A stretch of 64,000 nucleotides of DNA from contig ONEK01000006.1 of the NCBI GenBank assembly GCA_900316855.1, forward strand, positions 1 through 64,000, in the 5' to 3' direction. Origin of the DNA: an uncultured Lachnospiraceae bacterium (lineage in GTDB: Bacteria > Bacillota > Clostridia > Lachnospirales > Lachnospiraceae). Under the pieces are notes generated by a model. The model was given only the letters and a program-made list of their open reading frames with translations, had not been told where the DNA came from and ran no database searches. Both the position numbers and the translations under genes were made by a program. Positions 32,247 through 39,919 of the stretch are shown piece after piece. Within the stretch, counting starts at the first letter, position 1. Each line of letters begins with the position of its first letter.

Positions 32247-33557
32247 TCACCCGACAACGCGCAGGTTGAAGCGGTTGACAGCCTTGCGCTCCTCCTCGGC
32301 GCTGTCTACCTTCGCGATGCACGCACCGAGGGAGCGGAGCTTCTCGGGGAAATCCTCGTATCCCCGCTCAATGAAATGAATATCGTAAATCTCGGAATAT
32401 CCGGATGCTGCAAGCGCCGCTGTCACAAGCGCGGCTCCGGCGCGCAGGTCCGGCGCACTGATATTGGCGCCCGTATAGTTCTCCACGCCGTCAATGATGG
32501 CGGTATTGCCTTCCACACGGATGGCGGCTCCCATCTTCGCGAGCTCATCCGTGTACTTGAAGCGGTTCTCGAAGATCGATTCCGTCACAATACTCGTCCC
32601 CCTCGCGAGGCCCAGAAGGACACTGATCTGCGGCTGCATGTCCGTAGGAAAGCCCGGGTACGGTAGCGTCTTGACGTTCGTATGCTCCAGGCGTCTCGCC
32701 GCAACGATGCGCACGGAATCATCCGACTCCGTGATCTCACAGCCCATCTCGATCAGCTTCGCAGTCATGCATTCCAGATGCTTCGGAATGACGTTCGTAA
32801 TCGTGACGTCTCCGCGTGTCGCGGCGGCAGCGTACATATAGGTGCCTGCCTCAATCTGGTCGGGGATGATGGAATATTCCGTGCCGTGCAGGCGCTCGAC
32901 TCCCTTGATGCGGATGACGTCCGTGCCGGCGCCGCGGATCCTGGCACCCATGCTGTTGAGGAAGTTGGCCAGATCCACAACGTGGGGCTCCTTCGCCGCG
33001 TTCTCGATGATGGTATTGCCCCTGGCCATAACGGCAGCCATGACGATGTTGATCGTCGCGCCGACGGAGACCACATCCATGTAGATATGGCTGCCGTTCA
33101 GCTCCTGTGCCTTCGCAACGACCATGCCGGGAGAAGCGAGCGAGACGCTTGCGCCGAGGGCCCGGAAGCCCTTGATGTGCTGGTCAATGGGCCGGAGCCC
33201 GATATTGCAGCCGCCCGGAAGCGCTACCTCCGCCTTCCTGTATTTGCCCAGGAGTGAGCCGATCAGGTAATAGGATCCGCGGATCCTGCGCACCGCTTCA
33301 TTGTCAACCGGCCCGTCGACAATCGTGGCTCCGTTCAGAATATAGGTGTGCCTGTCCGGATGCTCCACTCCGCCGCCGATCTGCTCAATTGCGCCGACCA
33401 GCGCGCGGATGTCACTGACATCCGGCACATTCTCCACCGTAACTGGTTCATTTGCCATGATAGCGGCAGCCAGAATTGCAAGTGCCGCGTTCTTGGCTCC
33501 TGCAATTTCGACCTCCCCCGAAAGGGGATTGCCGCCTTTCACAACGTAATGTTCCAT
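32247..33557 (-). CDS. murA: UDP-N-acetylglucosamine 1-carboxyvinyltransferase MurA
   Basis: First committed step of peptidoglycan synthesis: adds enolpyruvate from PEP to UDP-GlcNAc. The 436 residues include the N-terminal KNAALAILAAAIMA (Lys and Asn of the active site), the catalytic cysteine in LPGGCNIGLRPIDQH (so fosfomycin-sensitive type), and the repeated inside-out barrel segments. It has its own promoter (33609-33637). Confidence 0.96.
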   Translation of the reverse strand: MEHYVVKGGNPLSGEVEIAGAKNAALAILAAAIMANEPVTVENVPDVSDIRALVGAIEQIGGGVEHPDRHTYILNGATIVDGPVDNEAVRRIRGSYYLIGSLLGKYRKAEVALPGGCNIGLRPIDQHIKGFRALGASVSLASPGMVVAKAQELNGSHIYMDVVSVGATINIVMAAVMARGNTIIENAAKEPHVVDLANFLNSMGARIRGAGTDVIRIKGVERLHGTEYSIIPDQIEAGTYMYAAAATRGDVTITNVIPKHLECMTAKLIEMGCEITESDDSVRIVAARRLEHTNVKTLPYPGFPTDMQPQISVLLGLARGTSIVTESIFENRFKYTDELAKMGAAIRVEGNTAIIDGVENYTGANISAPDLRAGAALVTAALAASGYSEIYDIHFIERGYEDFPEKLRSLGACIAKVDSAEEERKAVNRFNLRVVG

Positions 33558-33608
33558 ACAGAATAACCTCTCCGGCTTCCCGCAAAACCCGACGGGAAAA
33601 CTTTACCT

Positions 33609-33637
33609 AGGATACTCTATCCGATTATTTCTGTCAA
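33609..33637 (-). promoter_or_regulatory. Promoter of murA
   Basis: On the minus strand TTGACA (33637-33632), 17 bases, TATCCT (33614-33609). It lies in the 96-bp gap between the M23 endopeptidase gene and murA. Confidence 0.75.
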
Positions 33638-33653
33638 ATGATGCCGCCCGGTT

Positions 33654-35246
33654 TCATTGATTGACATAGTTCAGCACGTTGACCGCTGTCCCGTTGACGC
33701 GCAGCTCGAAATGCAGATGAGGGCCGGTGCTGTTGCCGGTATTGCCGCTTCGCGCAATGACCTGTCCCTGTGAAACCGTCTGTCCGACGCTGACGAGGAT
33801 CCTCGACAGGTGGCCGTATCTTGTCACCTTGCCGTCCCCGTGATTGATGTAGACGACATTGCCGTAGCCGGACTGCCAGCCCGCAATCGTCACTGTGCCG
33901 CCGGAAGATGCCATGACCGCTGTGCCGACCGGCACTGCGATATCCGTGCCCTGGTGGTAGGTCGAAGCGCCCGCCTTCGGCCTTGCGCGGTTGCCGAAGC
34001 CGGAGGAAATCCTTCCGCCGCTCACCGGCCAGATGAACGTCGGAGGGTTCTTCGTACCGATCTCGATGATCTGCGGCACCGCCTCGCGGGTCGTTACCTG
34101 TTTCACGATTTCCGCACCGGTCCGGCTGCCGTTCTTGTAATTAACCAGCGCAACCACCTTGCGGTGTCCGGTCTCCGCATCCTGGATGACAGCCTGTTTC
34201 GTCGTATACCAGCTGTCATTCTTCTTATATACCGTATCTGCGCTGTAGTCCTCTTCGTAATATTCCTGATTCGTATAAACGACGGACAGCTTCGGCTCCT
34301 GTACACTGACGGTCAGGATATCCCCGGGCAGGATCGTCGAACTCGTACTCGCAAGGAGCGGATTCATGGCGACGAGCTGCTCACTCGTCAGGCCGAAGCG
34401 GCTGGCAATAACCGAAATGGAATCACCGCTCTGCACGGTGTACTCCTGGTTCTTCGACACGTCTCCCGTCACGTCGGACACGGCATCCTCGAGCGTGGAG
34501 ATCTGGTTTTCCGGCATAAAGGCTTCCGCCACCTCAATCTTCTCCGCGAAGCCGATCTCCTGCAGACCGAGATCAAAGTCCTCAAGGGAATCGCCGGTCT
34601 TGGGGGTGACATTGTCCAGATATTCCGCGAGCTGCTGCTCGATGCCGGTGAGCGGCAGGACGCTGCGGCTTGCAAGGTCCTGCTTCTGCTGCTCGGTTGT
34701 GGACAGGACCCGGCTCGTCAGGACGCTGATCTCGCGCTCCGGGTCCGGCACGAGATTGACGACATATTCCCGGTTCGGGTCATACGTCTCCAGCACCTCA
34801 TTCAGCAGGGACTTCACCTCGTCTGCGGTCCGGAGGTTGACTGTGTACTGGCCCATCTTCACCGTGTAGCAGTGCTGCAGCGAATACTGGGTCGAGCGGC
34901 CTCCCCTGTCCGTCAGCACGCGGATCATCCGGTTGATGACGTCGAATGTGGAATCCACCTTCCCCCACATGACCTCCTCACCGTCAATTTCCATATCAGC
35001 ATCGATGTAGAGGATATCATCGCTCCTGAGTTCCATCTGACGGCGCGCGGCCCGCAGGCACTGCTTCGCCTGAGCCGCAGAAGCCAGCGTGCCGACCTCC
35101 TCACCGTTCAGGAAGATATGAAACATGTTGTTGCCCTGCTTCCGGAACGGGACAAATTCAGGCACAAAAAAAAGGCTGACCAGCAGAACAAAGACAGAGA
35201 CAGCCAGAAACTGATACCGTATTCTTTTCGCGTTGAGTCTGACCAT
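33654..35246 (-). CDS. Murein endopeptidase: LysM, G5 and M23 domains
   Basis: A 530-residue exported cell-wall hydrolase. A single N-terminal membrane anchor (FLAVSVFVLLVSLFFVPEFV, residues about 15-35) is followed by about 220 residues of variable, partly helical sequence. A LysM domain comes next (YTVQSGDSISVIASRFGLTS), then a G5 domain (around DAETGHRKVVALVNYKNGSR, IVKQVTTREAVP) and a C-terminal M23 peptidase. The zinc ligands are visible: H and D in YHQGTDIAVP and the HLH of GPHLHFELRV. It should cut peptide cross-bridges. ATG 35246 is preferred over an upstream TTG. It follows the coiled-coil membrane protein gene by 10 bases. Confidence 0.9.
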   Translation of the reverse strand: MVRLNAKRIRYQFLAVSVFVLLVSLFFVPEFVPFRKQGNNMFHIFLNGEEVGTLASAAQAKQCLRAARRQMELRSDDILYIDADMEIDGEEVMWGKVDSTFDVINRMIRVLTDRGGRSTQYSLQHCYTVKMGQYTVNLRTADEVKSLLNEVLETYDPNREYVVNLVPDPEREISVLTSRVLSTTEQQKQDLASRSVLPLTGIEQQLAEYLDNVTPKTGDSLEDFDLGLQEIGFAEKIEVAEAFMPENQISTLEDAVSDVTGDVSKNQEYTVQSGDSISVIASRFGLTSEQLVAMNPLLASTSSTILPGDILTVSVQEPKLSVVYTNQEYYEEDYSADTVYKKNDSWYTTKQAVIQDAETGHRKVVALVNYKNGSRTGAEIVKQVTTREAVPQIIEIGTKNPPTFIWPVSGGRISSGFGNRARPKAGASTYHQGTDIAVPVGTAVMASSGGTVTIAGWQSGYGNVVYINHGDGKVTRYGHLSRILVSVGQTVSQGQVIARSGNTGNSTGPHLHFELRVNGTAVNVLNYVNQ

Positions 35247-35256
35247 ACAGTGCCAA

Positions 35257-35883
35257 TCAGCCGCCAATCATCTTCAGGACGAAGTCCACAAGTCCGAGGC
35301 GGTCGCAGACAACGAACGCAAGACCCAGGACAGCTACGATCAGAGTCAGGACCTGGACCCAGGTAATCGCGGGCTTATTGGGGAGCTTCATGGTATCAAT
35401 CCGGTTTTCCAGCTCCTCGGTCTGCTTCTTCAGCAGCTGATCCGTCGCGGCCTGAATGTTGCGGTAGACACGCACATTTTCCTTATGGGAATATTCGTCC
35501 GACTGCTGGATCAGGTCTGACATCTTCTGGCTGCCGGCCGCAAAGGAGGTCTGAAGCGACTCCTTAATGGCGTCCAGCTCCTTCTCCAGATCCGCGGGCT
35601 GCGACTGTGCAATCGATTCCCTGCACTGATCCAGTGCATCCTGTATCTGCTTCAGGACTTCCTGCGCGGAGCGGGCAGACTCCCCGTTCATTGTGCGGAG
35701 CTCTTCAACAAGGCCGCTGTTCTTCTGCAGAAGCTCCTTCCACTCGTCGATCTCCTTCGCTGAATCCTCGACCGACTGCTTCAGGCTTGCGTTCTCCCTC
35801 GCCTCTGCTTCGCCGTTGGCACGGATCAGGTCATCCGCCTGCATCGTGCCGCCCTGTTCCAGTGTATCCAGTAGTTCACTCAT
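35257..35883 (-). CDS. Coiled-coil protein with a C-terminal membrane anchor
   Basis: A 208-residue protein of unknown function. Residues 1-160 are strongly helical and charged (SVEDSAKEIDEWKELLQKNS, RSAQEVLKQIQDALDQCRES), a likely coiled coil. Residues about 175-205 form one transmembrane segment (WVQVLTLIVAVLGLAFVVCD). The tail-anchored layout puts the coiled coil in the cytoplasm if no signal peptide exists, and none is visible. It is directly upstream of the M23 endopeptidase gene and probably co-transcribed, so a scaffold or regulatory role in wall remodelling is conceivable but unproven. The ATG follows AAAAGG. Confidence 0.75.
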   Translation of the reverse strand: MSELLDTLEQGGTMQADDLIRANGEAEARENASLKQSVEDSAKEIDEWKELLQKNSGLVEELRTMNGESARSAQEVLKQIQDALDQCRESIAQSQPADLEKELDAIKESLQTSFAAGSQKMSDLIQQSDEYSHKENVRVYRNIQAATDQLLKKQTEELENRIDTMKLPNKPAITWVQVLTLIVAVLGLAFVVCDRLGLVDFVLKMIGG

Positions 35884-36145
35884 CGTTTTACCTTTTCATG
35901 CCTGCACCGGCAGGCTCTGACCGGACGTAATCCGCAGGGGGCGTCCGTATTTTCCTTCGGTACCGCACCTTTGCAGGGCACGGCAGATACGAAATCATGA
36001 TAGCATGCAGGGGATTGAGAATCAAACCGGATGCGTCCTGTCTGAGGACCATCGTTCAGGCATTTTGCCCGGGATTGCTGCGATCGGGGCATCAGGGGGC
36101 AGGAAAGTAACTGCAGTCCGTATCGCGCCTGCGCATTATGTACAA

Positions 36146-36174
36146 AATGTATAGTTTCATTTTGTGAAAATCAA
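36146..36174 (-). promoter_or_regulatory. Possible promoter for the coiled-coil/M23 operon
   Basis: On the minus strand TTGATT (36174-36169), 17 bases, TACATT (36151-36146). The leader would be about 255 bases long. Confidence 0.4.
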
Positions 36175-36218
36175 CGTTTTTGTGTAATATAACAATAATG
36201 ACATAGTTCGTTCATATT

Positions 36219-36247
36219 TTGTTCATAATTAATTGCTATATTATAAC
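36219..36247 (+). promoter_or_regulatory. Plus-strand promoter for a possible small RNA
   Basis: TTGTTC (36219-36224), 17 bases, TATAAC (36242-36247) in an AT-rich stretch. No gene follows on this strand before the terminator at 36287-36324. Confidence 0.45.
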
Positions 36248-36253
36248 CATCAA

Positions 36254-36324
36254 GAGCAAGACAGATAGATAATTTTTTCATAATAAGCCCTGGCGTCGTG
36301 AGACGTCAGGGCACTCCTCTTTTT
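36254..36324 (+). ncRNA. Possible ~70-nt intergenic small RNA
   Basis: Predicted from a promoter (36219-36247) and an intrinsic terminator: GCCCTGGCGTC (36287-36297) pairs with GACGTCAGGGC (36302-36312) around GTGA, then ACTCCTCTTTTT. No open reading frame with a ribosome binding site lies in it and I recognise no RNA family. It could simply be a terminator with a chance promoter. Confidence 0.35.
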
Positions 36325-36340
36325 ACGGGATTTCATCATA

Positions 36341-36388
36341 GAAAAAGCTGCGTTACCGGAAAAAATCCGGCAGCGCAGCTTATTTTTA
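36341..36388 (-). terminator. Bidirectional terminator after the GGDEF/EAL gene
   Basis: AAGCTGCG (36345-36352) pairs with CGCAGCTT (36374-36381), and CCGG with CCGG inside. T-runs follow on both strands, so it can stop the minus-strand GGDEF/EAL transcript and any plus-strand transcript. Confidence 0.8.
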
Positions 36389-36402
36389 CCTTCCTCCGAA
36401 AT

Positions 36403-39201
36403 TCAGCTCACGTACAGCACGACGTGCAGCACAGCCTGACTTCCGTTCGTCTCATTGCGTCCGATCCTGTGCAGGAAGCAGGTTACCTGCCTTCCGGACA
36501 TCTGCTCCTTCATTGCGATGGACTCCCACTTGCCGGTCTGCATGCAGGTATTCACCGCTCCGGCAAACGGTGCTGACGGCGTATAGAGTGAATCATCCCT
36601 GCGCGCACGGCTGCCGAGATCGCTCTTCGTCCCCATCCTCCTCTGGAATTCGGCATATTCCTGATTGGCCCTGATCGTGGCAAACAGACCTTCCCGGATC
36701 TCAATCACACCGGCAGGAATCGTATAGGTCAGTCTCTCGAAACGCGCGTCGTCCCCATACGAGAACGGGTCATTCAGGTTGATGGAGCCGATTTCCTCAT
36801 AATAGCCGATGGCGCGCGGATTCTCCGTCGGAACACCGTTGCCCAGTTTCACCTGCTCGAGGATATATTCCAGGGGATGCGGTGTATCGAACAGGAAGCC
36901 CTGCAGCTTCTCGCAGCCCATATCCCGCAGCATCGCATACTGCCCGTCGGTTTCTACGCCCTCGGCAAGCGTGCCGACCTGCAGCTTCTTCGCCAGATTG
37001 ATCAGGTTGGAGAGGACCAGTTTCATCTTCTCCTCGTCGCCCTGGTTCGTCTTCAGGTACTTCAGGTCCATTTTGATGAGGTCAAAGCTGGCATTTGCGA
37101 GCAGGTTAAGCGAGGTATGCCCGGAGCCGAAGTTGTCCATCCATACCTTGAAGCCGGCCTTGTGAAAGCGCTGGATCTGGCTGCGCACCCTGGCATAGTT
37201 GCGGACAAACGCATCCTCCGTGATCTCGAAGATGATCATCCTGGGATAAACGCCTGCTGCCTGTACCCTGCGGGAAATAATATCCACGAGGTCCTCTTCC
37301 TCGAAATCGTATTCCGACAGATTGACAGACACAGGCAGGGCAGTCAGATGGTTCTGGCGTTTGATCGTGAAATCCTTCAGCACCTGGTCCAGGATATAAA
37401 GATCGAGAGTGACAGACCGGTGATTTTCCTCCAGGATCGGAATGAAGGCAGCCGGACTGATCATGCCAAGGCGCGGATCCTCCCATCTCGCCAGGGCCTC
37501 CTCCTGACACTGCTCGTTCGTCACGGCGCGGAAAATCGGCTGGTAGTAGACCTTGAATTCGTGATTTGCGATCGCGCGTTCAAAGCTGTCCAGCACATAC
37601 TGACGGGTGCGTACCTTCGCATCCAGCTTCTGGTCATACCATGCGGACTGTACCGACACGTTGTCCCGTATATTGTCGCAGGCAAGCTTTGCACGGTCGC
37701 AGGACGTCGGCACCGTGTCCCCCCGGACGAACTGATACAGTCCTGCCTTTATATGAACGTCCCTGTCGGGAAAGCGCTGCTGCAGGGCAGCCTCCGGCTG
37801 TCCGGTCCTCTCATCCGCCTCATCCCTGCTGACCAGAACGACAAAGTGGTCGTCCGCAAATCGTGAAACGAGTCTGCCCGGGAAGGTATTCTGCAGGACG
37901 TCCGCGAACTGATGCAGCAGGTCGTCACCCTCGTAGAAGCCGTATTTCTCGTTATAGTTCTTCATACCGAGGATATTGAAGTAGAGGAAAACCGGTTTCC
38001 AGGACAGGTCAGCGTTGCCGTCCACCTGGTCCTCCGCCTTCAGGAAGAAGAACTTCATCGTGGCAAGACCCGTCAGCGGGTCCTTGTTCATCTCACCGGC
38101 AGACAGCTGCTGCTGCGCACGGATATTCGTGGGGCGCAGTGCACGGGAGTCAAAGGGACCGCCGCTGATCTTCGGGGAGAATTTCTTCTTCGCATAGCCG
38201 ATCTGCACATCCGCGAAACGGATCATCTGGGAGAGCGTCTTCCGGTCCGCTGCGTTCCCGACACAGTAGCCGCAGCTGGATCTCGCACGGATCGTGATGT
38301 TTTCATCCACCTGCATTTCCTCAAAGCGGTTCATCTGCTCCGCGACGCGGTCACGGATGTCCTGTTCCTTCATCATGGTGAAGATCAGGAACTCATCCCC
38401 TCCGTAGCGGAAACAGTTTTCCTCCCCGAAGACGCCTGCCAGGTTGTTGAAATAGGTCTGCAGGACCCTGTCTCCGACCTCGTGTCCATAGACGTCATTG
38501 ATGGCCTTGAAATCATCCATGTCGAAAAACAGGATGACGATGTCCTTCTTCAGGAACCGGTTTCCTTCCGCGTTCAGGGCATTCCGGTTCTTGAACCCCG
38601 TGAGCGTGTCATGGAAATACTGGTTCTGCAGGTTCCGGAAGCTCTGCGCGCTGTCGAAGCGGTTCCGCAGAACCACCAGCGTCAGCACGACGCTCACAAG
38701 GAAAAACGTGACAAGGTGCACCAGGTCCTGCACAAACAGGTCCGTCGGCTTCACAGCATAGCTCATCACGGCGAACAGGCCGGCAAACAGTGCGTTAAAT
38801 CCAATGACATGGGAGGGAATGTCCATGATCATGGCAGGCAGTGCCACAATCAGCAGCAGAACAGCCGCCGCCGGAGCATCCGGCAGCAGAATAGTTCCGC
38901 CGATCACAGACAGGATATAGACGGGTACGGTACTCAGATACAGAAAGGCTGTGGCATGGGTGCCGCGGTCCCGGACAAAAAGACGGTCTGCAGCGAAAAG
39001 CAGGCCGAAATAGACTAAAAGCGCAATGGAAATCCCGGAAACAGCGCTGCTGCCTGTAAGAAGAAAGCAGATAAAATCCACGGCAGCAAGGGGAAGTCCC
39101 ACCGCTGCCAGGATATGGAACGACTTCAGGTTCTGGCGGCGGATTTCCTCCTGTAACGCAGAAAGATCTCTCCCCCGGGGAAAACTCAGCTTCAGATCCA
39201 T
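36403..39201 (-). CDS. Membrane c-di-GMP protein with two GGDEF domains and an EAL domain
   Basis: A protein of about 932 residues. Four to six transmembrane helices occupy residues about 25-185. A first GGDEF domain with intact RYGGDEF (about 266-271) should be a working diguanylate cyclase. A second GGDEF-like domain has the degenerate motif RFADDHF (about 447-453). The EAL domain has EEALARW, the Asn, Glu and Lys positions (VSVNLSEYDF, FEITEDAF, IKMDLKYL), EGVET and QGFLF. Its loop-6 motif, however, is MDNFGSG instead of DDFGTG, so a metal-binding aspartate is lost and phosphodiesterase activity is doubtful. The last 130 residues are a PAS-like segment. ATG 39201 has GGAAGG upstream; ATG 39222 is the alternative. 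Confidence 0.9.
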   Translation of the reverse strand: MDLKLSFPRGRDLSALQEEIRRQNLKSFHILAAVGLPLAAVDFICFLLTGSSAVSGISIALLVYFGLLFAADRLFVRDRGTHATAFLYLSTVPVYILSVIGGTILLPDAPAAAVLLLIVALPAMIMDIPSHVIGFNALFAGLFAVMSYAVKPTDLFVQDLVHLVTFFLVSVVLTLVVLRNRFDSAQSFRNLQNQYFHDTLTGFKNRNALNAEGNRFLKKDIVILFFDMDDFKAINDVYGHEVGDRVLQTYFNNLAGVFGEENCFRYGGDEFLIFTMMKEQDIRDRVAEQMNRFEEMQVDENITIRARSSCGYCVGNAADRKTLSQMIRFADVQIGYAKKKFSPKISGGPFDSRALRPTNIRAQQQLSAGEMNKDPLTGLATMKFFFLKAEDQVDGNADLSWKPVFLYFNILGMKNYNEKYGFYEGDDLLHQFADVLQNTFPGRLVSRFADDHFVVLVSRDEADERTGQPEAALQQRFPDRDVHIKAGLYQFVRGDTVPTSCDRAKLACDNIRDNVSVQSAWYDQKLDAKVRTRQYVLDSFERAIANHEFKVYYQPIFRAVTNEQCQEEALARWEDPRLGMISPAAFIPILEENHRSVTLDLYILDQVLKDFTIKRQNHLTALPVSVNLSEYDFEEEDLVDIISRRVQAAGVYPRMIIFEITEDAFVRNYARVRSQIQRFHKAGFKVWMDNFGSGHTSLNLLANASFDLIKMDLKYLKTNQGDEEKMKLVLSNLINLAKKLQVGTLAEGVETDGQYAMLRDMGCEKLQGFLFDTPHPLEYILEQVKLGNGVPTENPRAIGYYEEIGSINLNDPFSYGDDARFERLTYTIPAGVIEIREGLFATIRANQEYAEFQRRMGTKSDLGSRARRDDSLYTPSAPFAGAVNTCMQTGKWESIAMKEQMSGRQVTCFLHRIGRNETNGSQAVLHVVLYVS

Positions 39202-39249
39202 CTTCCCGACCTTCCTTTCCATCCGGCAGCGTTCCCGTCCCGGCCCGGC

Positions 39250-39903
39250 TTATGCTTCGCTGTCCGCGGCGCTCTCCGTGTTGATCTCCTGAATCTCGTT
39301 GTTGAGATACAGCATCTTGTCATCGAGGTTGGCTGCGATTTTCGAGCACTCCAGCAGTTCCTGTTCGATCCGCTCCGGGATTTGGCCGGTGAACTTGTAC
39401 TGGATCTTGTGTTCCAGGCTCGCCCAGAAATCCATCGCAATTGTCCGGATCTGGATTTCCACCTTCGTATCCGCGACCCGGTCAGACAGATAGACAGGAA
39501 TGGTCACAATCATGTGGTAGCTCATGTAGCCCGTCGGCTTCGGCTTCGCCAGATAGTCCTTGATCGCGAGCACATGGATATCGCTCTGGTTGCTGATCAT
39601 GTCCGCAATCCGGTAGATATCCGACGTGAAGTCACAGATGATCCGGATTCCTGCAATATCATTGCAGTATTTCACCATGTTTTCGAGCGTCCCGTCATAG
39701 CCGTGGCGCCGGAGCTTTTTCACGATGCTGTCCGGGGATTTGATCCTGGCCTTGACGTGCTCGATCGGATTGTATTTGTGCGTCAGCTGGAATTCCTCGG
39801 TCAGGGTTTCCAGCTTCGTCTGCATCTGCCTGAGCGCCGCATGATAGATCATCATGACCTCTTCATAACTATCGGCGCTCTCATCGGTTACTTTAATTTC
39901 CAA
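39250..39903 (-). CDS. Small alarmone synthetase (YjbM/YwaC-type GTP pyrophosphokinase)
   Basis: Makes (p)ppGpp from ATP and GTP or GDP; it is a single RelA/SpoT synthetase domain of 217 residues with no hydrolase or TGS/ACT domains. Motifs: KKLRRHG, NDIAGIRIIC, KPKPTGYMSYHMIV, and VEIQIRTIAMDFWASLEH with the catalytic Glu. A helical C-terminal tail, which mediates tetramer formation in RelQ proteins, follows. It lies between glmS and the GGDEF/EAL gene, so two nucleotide-signalling genes are neighbours. Confidence 0.92.
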   Translation of the reverse strand: MEIKVTDESADSYEEVMMIYHAALRQMQTKLETLTEEFQLTHKYNPIEHVKARIKSPDSIVKKLRRHGYDGTLENMVKYCNDIAGIRIICDFTSDIYRIADMISNQSDIHVLAIKDYLAKPKPTGYMSYHMIVTIPVYLSDRVADTKVEIQIRTIAMDFWASLEHKIQYKFTGQIPERIEQELLECSKIAANLDDKMLYLNNEIQEINTESAADSEA

Positions 39904-39919
39904 TGTACTTCACCCGCTG

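Larger units (their letters stand above)
35884..36402. other. 519-bp intergenic region
   Basis: No protein gene seen. Positions 36146-36174 hold a likely promoter for the coiled-coil/M23 operon. Positions 36219-36324 hold a plus-strand promoter-terminator pair that could make a small RNA. Positions 36341-36388 hold the terminator of the GGDEF/EAL gene. In 35884-36120 I see nothing specific. Confidence 0.6.
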
